A stretch of DNA of 64,000 nucleotides. It comes from Jeotgalicoccus coquinae (GTDB lineage Bacteria; Bacillota; Bacilli; Staphylococcales; Salinicoccaceae). Under the pieces are notes generated by a model that did no database searches, was not told where the DNA came from, and worked only from the letters and a program-made list of their open reading frames with translations. The position numbers and the translations under genes are program-made. The stretch covers positions 124,001 through 188,000 of the forward strand of contig NZ_JACHFF010000004.1 in NCBI RefSeq assembly GCF_014207425.1, written 5' to 3'. This document shows, piece by piece, positions 25,002 to 32,871 of the stretch (its first letter is position 1; the number at the start of each line of letters is the position of its first letter).

Positions 25002-25030
25002 CTAATTAAAAAGAGGGGAAATCCCCTCTC
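25002..25030 (-). terminator. Intra-operon terminator between phnD and phnC
   Basis: Stem agagggg (25012-25018) with cccctct (25023-25029), loop of four, then TTTTT on the minus strand. Placed just after phnD, it would reduce transcription of the membrane and ATPase genes relative to the binding protein. Confidence 0.75.
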
Positions 25031-25073
25031 TGTTTAAAAATATTTTATGCTGTTAAGTAAGTTCAGTTATTAA

Positions 25074-26132
25074 TTAATTGCTCAGTTCTCTGATTGGATC
25101 AAACCATCCGTCTTCAACAACAACGAAACGCTCGTCTGCTGATTTAGAGAATAAGCCGCCTTCTTCAGAGTCTTCCGGCACGAAAATCTTTTCATTGTCC
25201 GCTACTTCGTCCGATGAGAAAACTTCCTGAAGTTCAGCAACAACGTCTGCACCTAAAGTGCTTTCGTTAGCGATAAACGGCGCATTCAGAACCGGAGTTG
25301 CTGAAATGATTCCGAACTGCTCGCCTGCAAGGTTTGAGAATGGATCTGCAGCACCTTCAGATACTTCGTAAATTGCACCTGGTGTATTTTCTTCACCTTC
25401 TGCAAGTTCAACGTAGTTTTCCAAACAGCTGTCACAGAATGCTGCAAGTTCAGCTCTTTCATTAATTAAGTTAACTGCAGAACCCTGGTGAGTGTTTCCG
25501 AACATTACCTGTTCGAAGAAACGACCGCTTTCTGCAAGGTCTTCTTCAGTTAAATCAGCGTACTCTTCAGTTTCGGTAAAATGGTTCAGAATTGTTGAAG
25601 TCGGTACTCTGAATCCTGATGTTGATGAAGTTGAAACGAATGAGAAATTAGTCTCCGGGAATTTATCGATTGAGTATTCACCGTCGCCTGTTTCAAATTT
25701 CTCCATGTTATCCACCTGAGTTGCAAACCAGCTGTAGTATAACGCGTCTTCTTCAGTTCCCGACGGGCCTGACGGCACTACCAGAGGAACAATGTTCTCA
25801 TTGCGTTCTTTAGCCTGTATGTATCCTTCCGCGCCTGTAAATGCCAGGTCTGCGTTATCATTAACAATGCTCTCGATTGCGATTGCATAATCTGTAGTCA
25901 GTTCATGTTCTACTTCTCTGCCTGTTGTTTCTTCTAAAATCGCTCCGATTTCTTCGCGTGCATCAGCAAGCTCACTGCCGGATTCGTTTGGATACCAGAC
26001 AACGCTCAGAGGTTCATCACTGTTTGAAGCTGCATCAGCTGACCCGTCTTCTGTCTGTGAATCTTCTCCGCCGCATGCTGCAAGTGCCAATACAAAAGCT
26101 GAACCAAGAAAAACATTGAATAACTTTTTCAT
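25074..26132 (-). CDS. phnD: Phosphonate-binding lipoprotein PhnD
   Basis: A 352-residue binding protein with a lipobox (LAAC), an acidic Ser/Asp-rich linker, and a PhnD-type periplasmic-binding fold: SVVWYPNESGSELADA at the start of lobe 1, DYAIAIESI, ADLAFTGAEGYI and the SGFRVPTSTILN segment between the lobes. It captures phosphonates outside the cell for PhnCEE. The ATG at 26132 is preceded by AAGGAG with suitable spacing; a TTG two codons earlier is less likely. Its own promoter region carries a palindrome. Confidence 0.9.
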   Translation of the reverse strand: MKKLFNVFLGSAFVLALAACGGEDSQTEDGSADAASNSDEPLSVVWYPNESGSELADAREEIGAILEETTGREVEHELTTDYAIAIESIVNDNADLAFTGAEGYIQAKERNENIVPLVVPSGPSGTEEDALYYSWFATQVDNMEKFETGDGEYSIDKFPETNFSFVSTSSTSGFRVPTSTILNHFTETEEYADLTEEDLAESGRFFEQVMFGNTHQGSAVNLINERAELAAFCDSCLENYVELAEGEENTPGAIYEVSEGAADPFSNLAGEQFGIISATPVLNAPFIANESTLGADVVAELQEVFSSDEVADNEKIFVPEDSEEGGLFSKSADERFVVVEDGWFDPIRELSN

Positions 26133-26189
26133 TTTCAAACTCCTTAAGTTTTATTTACATGATTAATTTAAAAGCATTCAGGACATATA

Positions 26190-26204
26190 GTAAATGCGAT
26201 TTAC
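26190..26204. promoter_or_regulatory. Possible operator upstream of phnD
   Basis: Perfect inverted repeat GTAAAT-GCG-ATTTAC in the 94-base gap between the PHP gene and phnD. A similar half-site motif (GTAAAG...GTAAAT, about 32749-32765) lies upstream of phnG, so one regulator could bind both. This is a visual comparison only. Confidence 0.4.
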
Positions 26205-26226
26205 AACTACTTAACACATTTTTATG

Positions 26227-27045
26227 CTATCTAAATAAACCGATGGTATCCGTTAATAATTCACTGTCTATGCCGATTTCAACATAATTCCCGAAATCAC
26301 CGTGGAAGTCCGAACCGCCTGTAATAAAGAATCCGTACTTTTCTATGAGTGCATCAATCTTTTCGTAATCCACAAGACCGTGATCCGGATGGTACTTCTC
26401 CAGACCGTCAATCAGCCGGTAGCTGTCATCGACCAATTCATAGCTCTGCAGCTGTCCCGGGTGGGCAATAACTGTAAATCCACCGTCCTTTTTAATCGCT
26501 TCAAGCGCGTCAATATAGTCGATATATTCAATATCCCCGGCAGCAGGCCCGCTGTTTTTAAACAGTGTACGGTATTTTGTCGTGTACTTCGGGCAGGTAT
26601 AATGGTCATCGCAAATGGCATGCATTATATGCTGCTTGTAGATGACTCCAAGCGGCCCCACCGTCTTTTTCACTTCATCTGTGTCGATATCAATGCCGTA
26701 ATCTTCGATTTTTTTAATCTGTTCCATCGAATGTTTATGGCGTTTAGCCAGTAAAGGTTCGGTTAATTCTTTAATATTCGGCGCTTCCGGATTATAGTTA
26801 TAGCCCAGCACGTGGACTTTCCGTTTCCTTTTAAAGTCGTATGCGGAAATCTCTATGCCCGGTATCAGCTTAATATCGAGCTTTTGTGCATATGGCAGTG
26901 CTTCAATATATGTCAGATTTGTGTCATGATCGACGAAGCTTAACATTTCAATGTTGCGTTTTTTTGCCAGATCCAGCACTTTATTTACATTATCTTTACC
27001 ATCGGAAAAGTTACTGTGCACATGCAGATCTATTTTGCTGTTCAT
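26227..27045 (-). CDS. PHP-domain phosphoesterase of the C-P lyase locus
   Basis: A 272-residue metal-dependent PHP hydrolase: DLHVHSNFSDG (HxH), FVDHDT, PGIEISAYD, VIAHPGQ and GGSDFHGDFG supply the usual His/Asp/Glu ligands. No PhnP or PhnN is present in the window. A PHP enzyme from Eggerthella lenta (Elen0235) opens and dephosphorylates the 5-phosphoribosyl 1,2-cyclic phosphate made by C-P lyase; the location here, overlapping phnL by four bases, suggests the same role. That function is inference from context and that precedent. Confidence 0.8.
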   Translation of the reverse strand: MNSKIDLHVHSNFSDGKDNVNKVLDLAKKRNIEMLSFVDHDTNLTYIEALPYAQKLDIKLIPGIEISAYDFKRKRKVHVLGYNYNPEAPNIKELTEPLLAKRHKHSMEQIKKIEDYGIDIDTDEVKKTVGPLGVIYKQHIMHAICDDHYTCPKYTTKYRTLFKNSGPAAGDIEYIDYIDALEAIKKDGGFTVIAHPGQLQSYELVDDSYRLIDGLEKYHPDHGLVDYEKIDALIEKYGFFITGGSDFHGDFGNYVEIGIDSELLTDTIGLFR

Positions 27046-27740
27046 ATTACCCGTTCCTCCAGAGTTTTCGTATTCATGTCGTACACTTTATTACAGAGTC
27101 CGTCCATAAATTCAAGATCATGAAAGATGCCGATTAATGTCGTGCCGTTATCAATCAGTTTCGATATTGTTTCTCTGACTTTCAGTTTTGAGTTTTCATC
27201 AAGCGATGCTGTCGGTTCATCGAGCAGCAGGAGACGCGGATTTTTAACGACTGCACACGCGATGTTTAAGCGCAGTTTCTCCCCGCCGCTGAATGTATTT
27301 GGATAGTTGTGCCATAATGCTTTTGGAATATCGAAATGTCTCAGCGTATCTTCTGCTGTTTTCGCTGCAGTATCTATATCGGTCCCCATTTCAAGCATTG
27401 AGTTAATTACCAGCTCAAGTGTCGTGGTACGCGGCATCACTTTCAGAAACTGCGATACATAGCCGATTTCACGTGTACGCAATCTGATCAGTGAACGGTC
27501 TGAAATATCGTGCAGATCCACACCGCCATAAATATCAGAGTCGTAGTGTACAGTGCCTGATGTCGGTTTATATGTGCCGTAAATGCTTTTAAGAATCGTT
27601 GACTTGCCGCTGCCGCTCTCACCGACAATGCCGAGAAATTCACCTTTCTCTACATTGAACGAGATGCCGTTCACCGCTTCTCTCGTCTGATTCAGATGAT
27701 GAATCGTAAATGATTTGCTGAAATCATTTATAGTAATCAT
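27042..27740 (-). CDS. phnL: C-P lyase accessory ATPase PhnL
   Basis: A 232-residue ABC-type ATPase without membrane partner. Walker A GESGSGKST, signature FSGGEKLRLNIA (the PhnL/LolD-like version), Walker B LLLLDEPTASLD, and GIFHDLEFM. In E. coli PhnL takes part in the first step, with PhnGHI, moving the phosphonate onto ribose of ATP, and can bind the PhnGHIJK core. The gene follows phnM by eleven bases and overlaps the PHP gene. Confidence 0.92.
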   Translation of the reverse strand: MITINDFSKSFTIHHLNQTREAVNGISFNVEKGEFLGIVGESGSGKSTILKSIYGTYKPTSGTVHYDSDIYGGVDLHDISDRSLIRLRTREIGYVSQFLKVMPRTTTLELVINSMLEMGTDIDTAAKTAEDTLRHFDIPKALWHNYPNTFSGGEKLRLNIACAVVKNPRLLLLDEPTASLDENSKLKVRETISKLIDNGTTLIGIFHDLEFMDGLCNKVYDMNTKTLEERVI

Positions 27741-27751
27741 GGAATTTCCTC

Positions 27752-28927
27752 CTAATCGATTCTGTAGTGGTACTGGCTGACTACTTTTCCGTTAACGATA
27801 CATTCTGTTATCGTCGGATAGTCATCAAACAGTCTGATAATATTTAGATCTGCTTTTTTACCCGGTTCAATTGAGCCGATTTCGTCATCCATCTTCACCG
27901 CTTCCGCCGGGTTCAATGTAATCAGTTTAAAAGCGTCAACCAGCGGATAGTCTGCTTCTCTGTGAAGCTTGAACACCGAATGCAGCATGGCTGCGGGGTA
28001 ATAATCGCTGCATAAAATCGAAATGCACCCTTCCATAATTGCATCTTTCGCATTTAAGTTGCCCGAATGCGAGCCGCCGAGCATAATATTCGGAGCTCCT
28101 GCGAGCGTGAACATTCCTTTACTGTGTGCGTACTTTGCGACTTCCATCGTGATCGGGAACTCACTGATTGTCGTCTGCAGTGTTTCATTGAAATCAATTT
28201 TCTCTGTCGCATCATCGTCGTGGGAAGCTACTGCAATCCCTTTAGACCGTGCAAGTTCCGACATCTCTTCCATCTCCTCAACCGACAGTCTGGAGAGTTC
28301 CTTCTTGAATTCAATCTGTTCATTGATTTCTTCGTCAGACAGATCTTTGTAGCCCTTCATCGTATGACGGTAATTTTCAATATCGCGGTACTGTCCCTGC
28401 CCCGGTGTGTGGTCCATAAAGCTGAGCAGGTGAATGCGGTTTTCTTTAATATGCTCTTTAACCGTGCCGATCATTTCAAGCGAATCCAGTTCAAAGCGCG
28501 CATGCATGCGGTGTCTGATTAAATGTTTTTCAGTATGCGTACGGTGAATTGCATGAATCAGCTTATCGACATTGTCGGGCTGTCTGACAGGCTTATGCCC
28601 GAACAAATCCTCTTTATAAATCGACAGCGAATGGAACATTGTTGTAATACCGTGCGAGCTTAAAATTCTTTCCGATTCTTTGATGCCGATATTAAAGTCC
28701 ATAATCGTCGTCGGTCTCGGTGCAATGATGCCCTCTATATAGTCGGAATGAATATCGATAAACCCTGCTGTCACGTAACCGCCTTTAGCATTGATTACTT
28801 TATCGTAATCTTCAGTGTCTACCTCACTCATCGGAATCAGTTTTTCTATCGTATCGCCGTTAACAATGACCGCGTAATCGTTAAGTATTTCAGTTGCTGT
28901 AATAACACTGCTGTTTATAATTATCAA
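27752..28927 (-). CDS. phnM: Alpha-D-ribose 1-methylphosphonate 5-triphosphate diphosphatase PhnM
   Basis: A 391-residue amidohydrolase-superfamily enzyme. Motifs: TAGFIDIHSDYIEG (metal-binding, PhnM type rather than HxH), APRPTTIMDF, LSFMDHTPGQGQY, VASHDDDA and a C-terminal GSIEPGKKADLNII. In the C-P lyase pathway it removes pyrophosphate from the ribosyl-phosphonate triphosphate to give the 5-phosphate substrate of PhnJ. Its presence shows that the substrate chain up to PhnJ is encoded. Confidence 0.92.
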   Translation of the reverse strand: MIIINSSVITATEILNDYAVIVNGDTIEKLIPMSEVDTEDYDKVINAKGGYVTAGFIDIHSDYIEGIIAPRPTTIMDFNIGIKESERILSSHGITTMFHSLSIYKEDLFGHKPVRQPDNVDKLIHAIHRTHTEKHLIRHRMHARFELDSLEMIGTVKEHIKENRIHLLSFMDHTPGQGQYRDIENYRHTMKGYKDLSDEEINEQIEFKKELSRLSVEEMEEMSELARSKGIAVASHDDDATEKIDFNETLQTTISEFPITMEVAKYAHSKGMFTLAGAPNIMLGGSHSGNLNAKDAIMEGCISILCSDYYPAAMLHSVFKLHREADYPLVDAFKLITLNPAEAVKMDDEIGSIEPGKKADLNIIRLFDDYPTITECIVNGKVVSQYHYRID

Positions 28928-28940
28928 AACATGTCACCTC

Positions 28941-29783
28941 TTATAAAATTGAATACACAAGCTGCTGTGTATATTTGTGCTGCGGGTCTTCCAGTATCTG
29001 ATCGGTAATACCGTGTTCTATCACTTCGCCGTCCAGCATTACCATCGTGCGGTCGCAGAGCATCCGGATAATCGCAAGGTCATGGGATACGACAATCATG
29101 CTGACGCCCATATCCCGCTGGATTTCTTTAATGAGTTCCAGTACATCTGCCTGCACTGATAAATCGAGGCCGGTCGTTACTTCATCAAGAAGTAAAATCG
29201 GCGGGTAGTTCGACAGTGCTTTCGCAATCTGCACACGCTGCTGCATACCGCCCGAAAAGTTTTTCGGCGCTTCATATTTACGGTTCAGTGCAATATTTAC
29301 TTTCTCCAAAAAGTGATCTGCACGGTCCGTCATCTCGCCGACGTTGCGGTTGCCGCTCGCAATCAGTTTCTCGGCAATGTTTGTCACCGACGAAAAGTCC
29401 ATCTTCAGTCCGAGTATCGGATTCTGATACACCATTCCGAGCTGCTCGTTTCTGATCTGTCTTTTCTTCTGGCTCGAGACGTTAAAGACATTGCCTTTCA
29501 CAGTCAGGTCTTCCGGCAGATTATAATTGCCGGATGTTGCGTCCTGATCGAAATACAGCATCTTCATTAAAGTACTTTTACCGCTGCCGCTTTCGCCGAC
29601 AATCCCGAGAATTTCTCCTTTATATAAATCAAATGAAGTATTTCTGACGGCATATACCGTATGGCAGTGCGGACACATATTTTTCTGCAGTTCATAATTC
29701 TCATCGCTGCAATATTCACAGCCGCGGCCGAATTGTTTCGATAAATCTCTGATCGACAGCACTACATCGTCATTTGCCGGCAT
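28941..29783 (-). CDS. phnK: C-P lyase subunit PhnK with an N-terminal four-cysteine knuckle
   Basis: A 280-residue ABC-type ATPase with Walker A GESGSGKST (about residue 65), signature FSGGMQQRVQIA, Walker B ILLLDEVTTGLD and VVSHDLAI. PhnK docks on PhnJ in the E. coli core complex. Residues 22-40 contain a CxxC-x11-CxxC motif (GCEYC ... MCPHC) that E. coli PhnK lacks and that could bind zinc or an iron-sulfur cluster. I believe related Gram-positive PhnK proteins carry a similar insert. The gene overlaps phnJ by 14 bases. Confidence 0.9.
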   Translation of the reverse strand: MPANDDVVLSIRDLSKQFGRGCEYCSDENYELQKNMCPHCHTVYAVRNTSFDLYKGEILGIVGESGSGKSTLMKMLYFDQDATSGNYNLPEDLTVKGNVFNVSSQKKRQIRNEQLGMVYQNPILGLKMDFSSVTNIAEKLIASGNRNVGEMTDRADHFLEKVNIALNRKYEAPKNFSGGMQQRVQIAKALSNYPPILLLDEVTTGLDLSVQADVLELIKEIQRDMGVSMIVVSHDLAIIRMLCDRTMVMLDGEVIEHGITDQILEDPQHKYTQQLVYSIL

Positions 29784-30621
29784 GTTGTACAGCCTCCTCG
29801 TTCAGCTTCTCAAGCATGTAGCTTGTATCATTTGTAACGTAATATGTTTCTCCTGTTTTTTCGTCCTGCAGCTCATCCATGTAAACTCCTGACAATCCGG
29901 ATTCGCGGCAGACTTTATCGTCGAAGTCTTCCACTTCAAACGGATAGTCCTCAAATGCCAGCGATTCCACTTTCGTATACGGTGGTACTGCGTGAATTTT
30001 CTTCTCGCGGCCGGCCCCCAGAAGAATAAGCCCTTCATTGTAATTCATCTTCGGATTATCAAATCGCGGAATCGGACTCGGCGCCATAACGTAACGGTCG
30101 TTTACCATAACCGGATAGTCTGCATCATCCGTAATGTGACCGAACTTCATAATCTGTTCGAACAGTTTTATAAACGCGCCGCTGTATTCCTTATCCCCGT
30201 GCAGCATTTTTGTTTTTCTTTCACTCGATTCAACAGCTCTTAACGGCTCCGGCTGCGGCACCTGCAGTACTAAAATCTGGAACGGTTTCAGCGGCACTTC
30301 AGGAATTCTGTGACGCGACTGAATGAGTGTCGCTTCCGATGTATGGATTGTCTCGGCAACACCTGTTGTATTTTGTACGAGATTTCTTATATTCACCGCG
30401 TTGACCGACTCATCCGAGCCCTGGTCAATGACTTTCAGTATGTCTTCTCTGCCTATCAGTGACAGTGTCAGCTGCAGTCCGCCGGTTCCCCAGCCTCGTG
30501 CAATCGGCAGTTCACGTGATGCGAATGGTACCTGATATCCTGGAACAGCAATTGCTTTTAAAGTTTTTCTTCGGATTTCTTTTTTTGAATGTTCATCTAA
30601 AAATGCGAAGTTCTGGCTCAC
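29770..30621 (-). CDS. phnJ: C-P lyase subunit PhnJ, lacking most catalytic cysteines
   Basis: A 283-residue protein clearly homologous to E. coli PhnJ over its whole length (opening NFAFLDEHSKKEIRRKTLKA, GWGTGGLQLT, DPSPIPKFDNPKM equivalent APSPIPRFDNPKM, GAGREKKIHAVPPYTKVESL). The glycine proposed to carry the radical (E. coli Gly32; VPGYQVPF) is kept. E. coli PhnJ binds a 4Fe-4S cluster through Cys241, 244 and 266 and uses Cys272. Here the aligned positions read C, S, T and M (VCRES, YYVTNDTSYM); the protein has a single cysteine. The frame is uninterrupted and neighbours are intact. Confidence 0.9.
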   Translation of the reverse strand: MSQNFAFLDEHSKKEIRRKTLKAIAVPGYQVPFASRELPIARGWGTGGLQLTLSLIGREDILKVIDQGSDESVNAVNIRNLVQNTTGVAETIHTSEATLIQSRHRIPEVPLKPFQILVLQVPQPEPLRAVESSERKTKMLHGDKEYSGAFIKLFEQIMKFGHITDDADYPVMVNDRYVMAPSPIPRFDNPKMNYNEGLILLGAGREKKIHAVPPYTKVESLAFEDYPFEVEDFDDKVCRESGLSGVYMDELQDEKTGETYYVTNDTSYMLEKLNEEAVQHAGK

Positions 30622-31697
30622 TCCTGTTCCCCCTTACTTTGACGCATACGGTCGAGTTTCGACTGGAATGTTACGTAGTGCGGCAGTTTCAAGTGCGAAA
30701 TGAATCCTGTCGATTCAACTGAGTCGATATGATAAAGAACGAACTCATCGTCACTTGTTGCTACACCCGGCACCGGATGTTCTAGACTGTAATCCAGCAC
30801 GCTCATTGCGATTGCTTTTGTTTCATTCTGCCCGAAGACAAGACCGTAGCCGATTTTAATCATGAGATCTTTATCGCCTGCATCTGAATCATCTTCATCG
30901 AGGTCCGGCATAAATGCATCGATTTCAGTAACTTCAAAATCACCGATAAAATACTCGCCGTAATCGTCGTCCGGATCAATGTGCACAGGCTGCTGGCCGA
31001 CGCGGCATTCCCCGATGTTCGGATGAGCCGATATACCGTACCCGCGGATTTCTGCATAACCGAGCGAAGTAACAGCACCTGTCTGTCCGCGCGTCAGTGC
31101 CTGCAGACGCTGGCTTCTCGTACTTGGATATTCGATTGCCTTCTTCGTAATATCATCCGGCTCATCGTTATTTTCTTCCTCTCTTACGAACAATCCTTCA
31201 CCTTCGAGATAATCGATGACTTTCGGCAGTTTATCGAGTTCGTAATTGAACGGCACTTCTTTATACTCAATCGTTTCCTTCGGTCCGTCTGCAGATTCTT
31301 TTAAAGCATCGTCCAGCAGACGGTGTGTAAAGTCGGGTGAAGCTCCTAAAATCTGTCCGCCCGGAATATCTTTAAAACTTGCAGAGACTCTGCGTTCAAC
31401 GAACATTTCACGCGTGTCCGTCACTGTTGAGTAATACAATCTCGGAAGCGTCGAACGATGGGCACGCATCAGGAATACCGCTTCTTCCATATTGCCTTCC
31501 GCCTGCTTAATCGCGAGTGCCGCTGTATCTCTGTCGTAAAAACTTGCTTCACTCATCACCTGATTGATCAGCTGGCGCATATTCGTTTTAATGCTTTCGA
31601 CTTCAATATCCGCACCGTTTTCGAGTCTTCTGTTTTTATATAATATGACCGAGTTGTTAATCGCATGCGCGCCGCCTTTAACCGCAACGTAACCCAT
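30618..31697 (-). CDS. phnI: C-P lyase subunit PhnI
   Basis: A 359-residue PhnI. Family landmarks: MGYVAVKGGAHAI at the start, LGYAEIRGYGISAHPNIGE, and near the C-terminus GYGLVFGQNETKA and FISHLKLPHYV, where the two histidines match the zinc ligands (His328/His333) at the E. coli active site. PhnI is the nucleosidase that, with PhnG, H and L, displaces adenine from ATP by phosphonate. It overlaps phnJ by four bases and follows phnH without a gap. Confidence 0.93.
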   Translation of the reverse strand: MGYVAVKGGAHAINNSVILYKNRRLENGADIEVESIKTNMRQLINQVMSEASFYDRDTAALAIKQAEGNMEEAVFLMRAHRSTLPRLYYSTVTDTREMFVERRVSASFKDIPGGQILGASPDFTHRLLDDALKESADGPKETIEYKEVPFNYELDKLPKVIDYLEGEGLFVREEENNDEPDDITKKAIEYPSTRSQRLQALTRGQTGAVTSLGYAEIRGYGISAHPNIGECRVGQQPVHIDPDDDYGEYFIGDFEVTEIDAFMPDLDEDDSDAGDKDLMIKIGYGLVFGQNETKAIAMSVLDYSLEHPVPGVATSDDEFVLYHIDSVESTGFISHLKLPHYVTFQSKLDRMRQSKGEQE

Positions 31698-32258
31698 CTA
31701 CTTCACCTCCGCTTTCGTCGTTCTCGGGATAATTACCAGGTTATTTTGTTTATCAGTCAGAACCAGGTCGATGCCTAACGGAAACTCTTTGCATACTTCA
31801 TTGCGGAGTTCCATCCAGCTGCTGTCGAGTGACAGTTTAATATTTGTTTCATCCTTAATACCGGGACCTGTCAAACTGTACTCAGTGCCTTCGCCGATAC
31901 TGTTTAAATCGATAATCAGCGTTGCCGATTTTTCAGGAGAAATTAAGATCCCCTTCATCACTTCTCTGAAGTATTTCTTTTTTAAATCCGCTGCTTTTGA
32001 AATGATAAAATCAGCAGTCGTATGATCTTTGTTGGGAATGCCGCCTGTTAAGACCTTTAATTCTTTTCTCATCGTTTTATCTTTTGAGAAAAATGATATT
32101 TCATTATCAAACAGCGTCATTGCTGCAAGCAGTGCTGCGTCACTGAAATCCGAATAATTTTTAACCTCTTCAGAAATATTCTCGGTATGACCGGGACGGC
32201 TCGATGCGTTAATGAGCTGACGGTATACCTGCTGTGTTGTATGTACGATTGTTTTCAC
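31698..32258 (-). CDS. phnH: C-P lyase subunit PhnH
   Basis: A 186-residue PhnH, smaller end of the family. Recognisable parts are the SSRPGH motif near residue 20, SLTGPGIKDE (about residue 127) and EFPLGIDLVL near the C-terminus. PhnH is a non-catalytic but essential member of the PhnGHIJ core. Position between phnG and phnI is canonical. Confidence 0.88.
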   Translation of the reverse strand: MKTIVHTTQQVYRQLINASSRPGHTENISEEVKNYSDFSDAALLAAMTLFDNEISFFSKDKTMRKELKVLTGGIPNKDHTTADFIISKAADLKKKYFREVMKGILISPEKSATLIIDLNSIGEGTEYSLTGPGIKDETNIKLSLDSSWMELRNEVCKEFPLGIDLVLTDKQNNLVIIPRTTKAEVK

Positions 32259-32268
32259 CGGAATCCTC

Positions 32269-32688
32269 CTAGTCGTTCATCATGTCGAAACTGACTTTAG
32301 TCTGTAAAATCTTCTCTGTGCGACCTGCGATTGATTTTGCTTCAATATCTTTCAGCGATTTTAAAATGTCATTTAACTCCGCTGTAAATTTATCCAGTTT
32401 AAAACTTAAGTCGATAAAAGCCATCGCCTCTGACAGCCCGGGGTCAGTTCCTTTGACGAGACCGAGTCCTACAGTTGAGCCATGTCTTATTTTAGATTCG
32501 GTCACAAGCACCTCACCCATGTAAAATAAAGTATTTCTGGCATGCTCTCTCGTCTTCACCATAACGAGACCTTCTTCAGGCTCGCTGATGATATCGAACT
32601 CGAGTGACCCTTTAAACCTGTTATAGAAATCGAGAGCCTCGGATCTGCCGTACTTCGTGAAAATGCGTGTCCATTCTTTTCTGTGCAT
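32269..32688 (-). CDS. phnG: C-P lyase subunit PhnG
   Basis: A 139-residue PhnG, first gene of the catalytic operon. Family features include RKEW at the N-terminus, GEVLVTESKI and STVGLGLVKGTDPGLSEAMAFID. The ATG follows AAGGAGG. PhnG is part of the PhnGHIJ core and is needed with PhnI for nucleosidase action. A large nested inverted repeat lies just upstream. Confidence 0.88.
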   Translation of the reverse strand: MHRKEWTRIFTKYGRSEALDFYNRFKGSLEFDIISEPEEGLVMVKTREHARNTLFYMGEVLVTESKIRHGSTVGLGLVKGTDPGLSEAMAFIDLSFKLDKFTAELNDILKSLKDIEAKSIAGRTEKILQTKVSFDMMND

Positions 32689-32705
32689 GTCACAACCTCC
32701 TTATG

Positions 32706-32745
32706 ACTTAATCCTAACTTGTTGCCAAGTCCAGTATGATTAAGT
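32706..32745. promoter_or_regulatory. Nested inverted repeat upstream of phnG
   Basis: Outer arms ACTTAATC (32706-32713) and GATTAAGT (32738-32745) enclose inner arms ACTTG (32717-32721) and CAAGT (32726-32730). The element ends a few bases upstream of the phnG ribosome binding site. It may be an operator for the adjacent GntR regulator or an RNA hairpin in the leader. Confidence 0.5.
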
Positions 32746-32840
32746 GTTGGTAAAGGTATGTAAATGTTGAGTTGATGAATGTTTGGCATTTGTTAAGAGA
32801 GCTTAGGAATGACTGATTTGCAACGATCTTCGTCCGCCAA

Positions 32841-32871
32841 AATAAAAAAAACCGGAACATAAAGTTCCGGT
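32841..32871 (-). terminator. Terminator after the GntR regulator gene
   Basis: Stem accggaac (32851-32858) with gttccggt (32864-32871), then TTTTTTTATTTT on the minus strand. It separates the regulator from phnG, so phnG needs its own promoter. Confidence 0.85.

Noticed and set aside
29880-29945. Possible frameshift removing the PhnJ cysteines
   Set aside because: The frame aligns to E. coli PhnJ on both sides and through the C-terminus (YMDEL against YLDEV, VTNDTSYM against VCSDTDYC), so the changes are substitutions rather than a shift.
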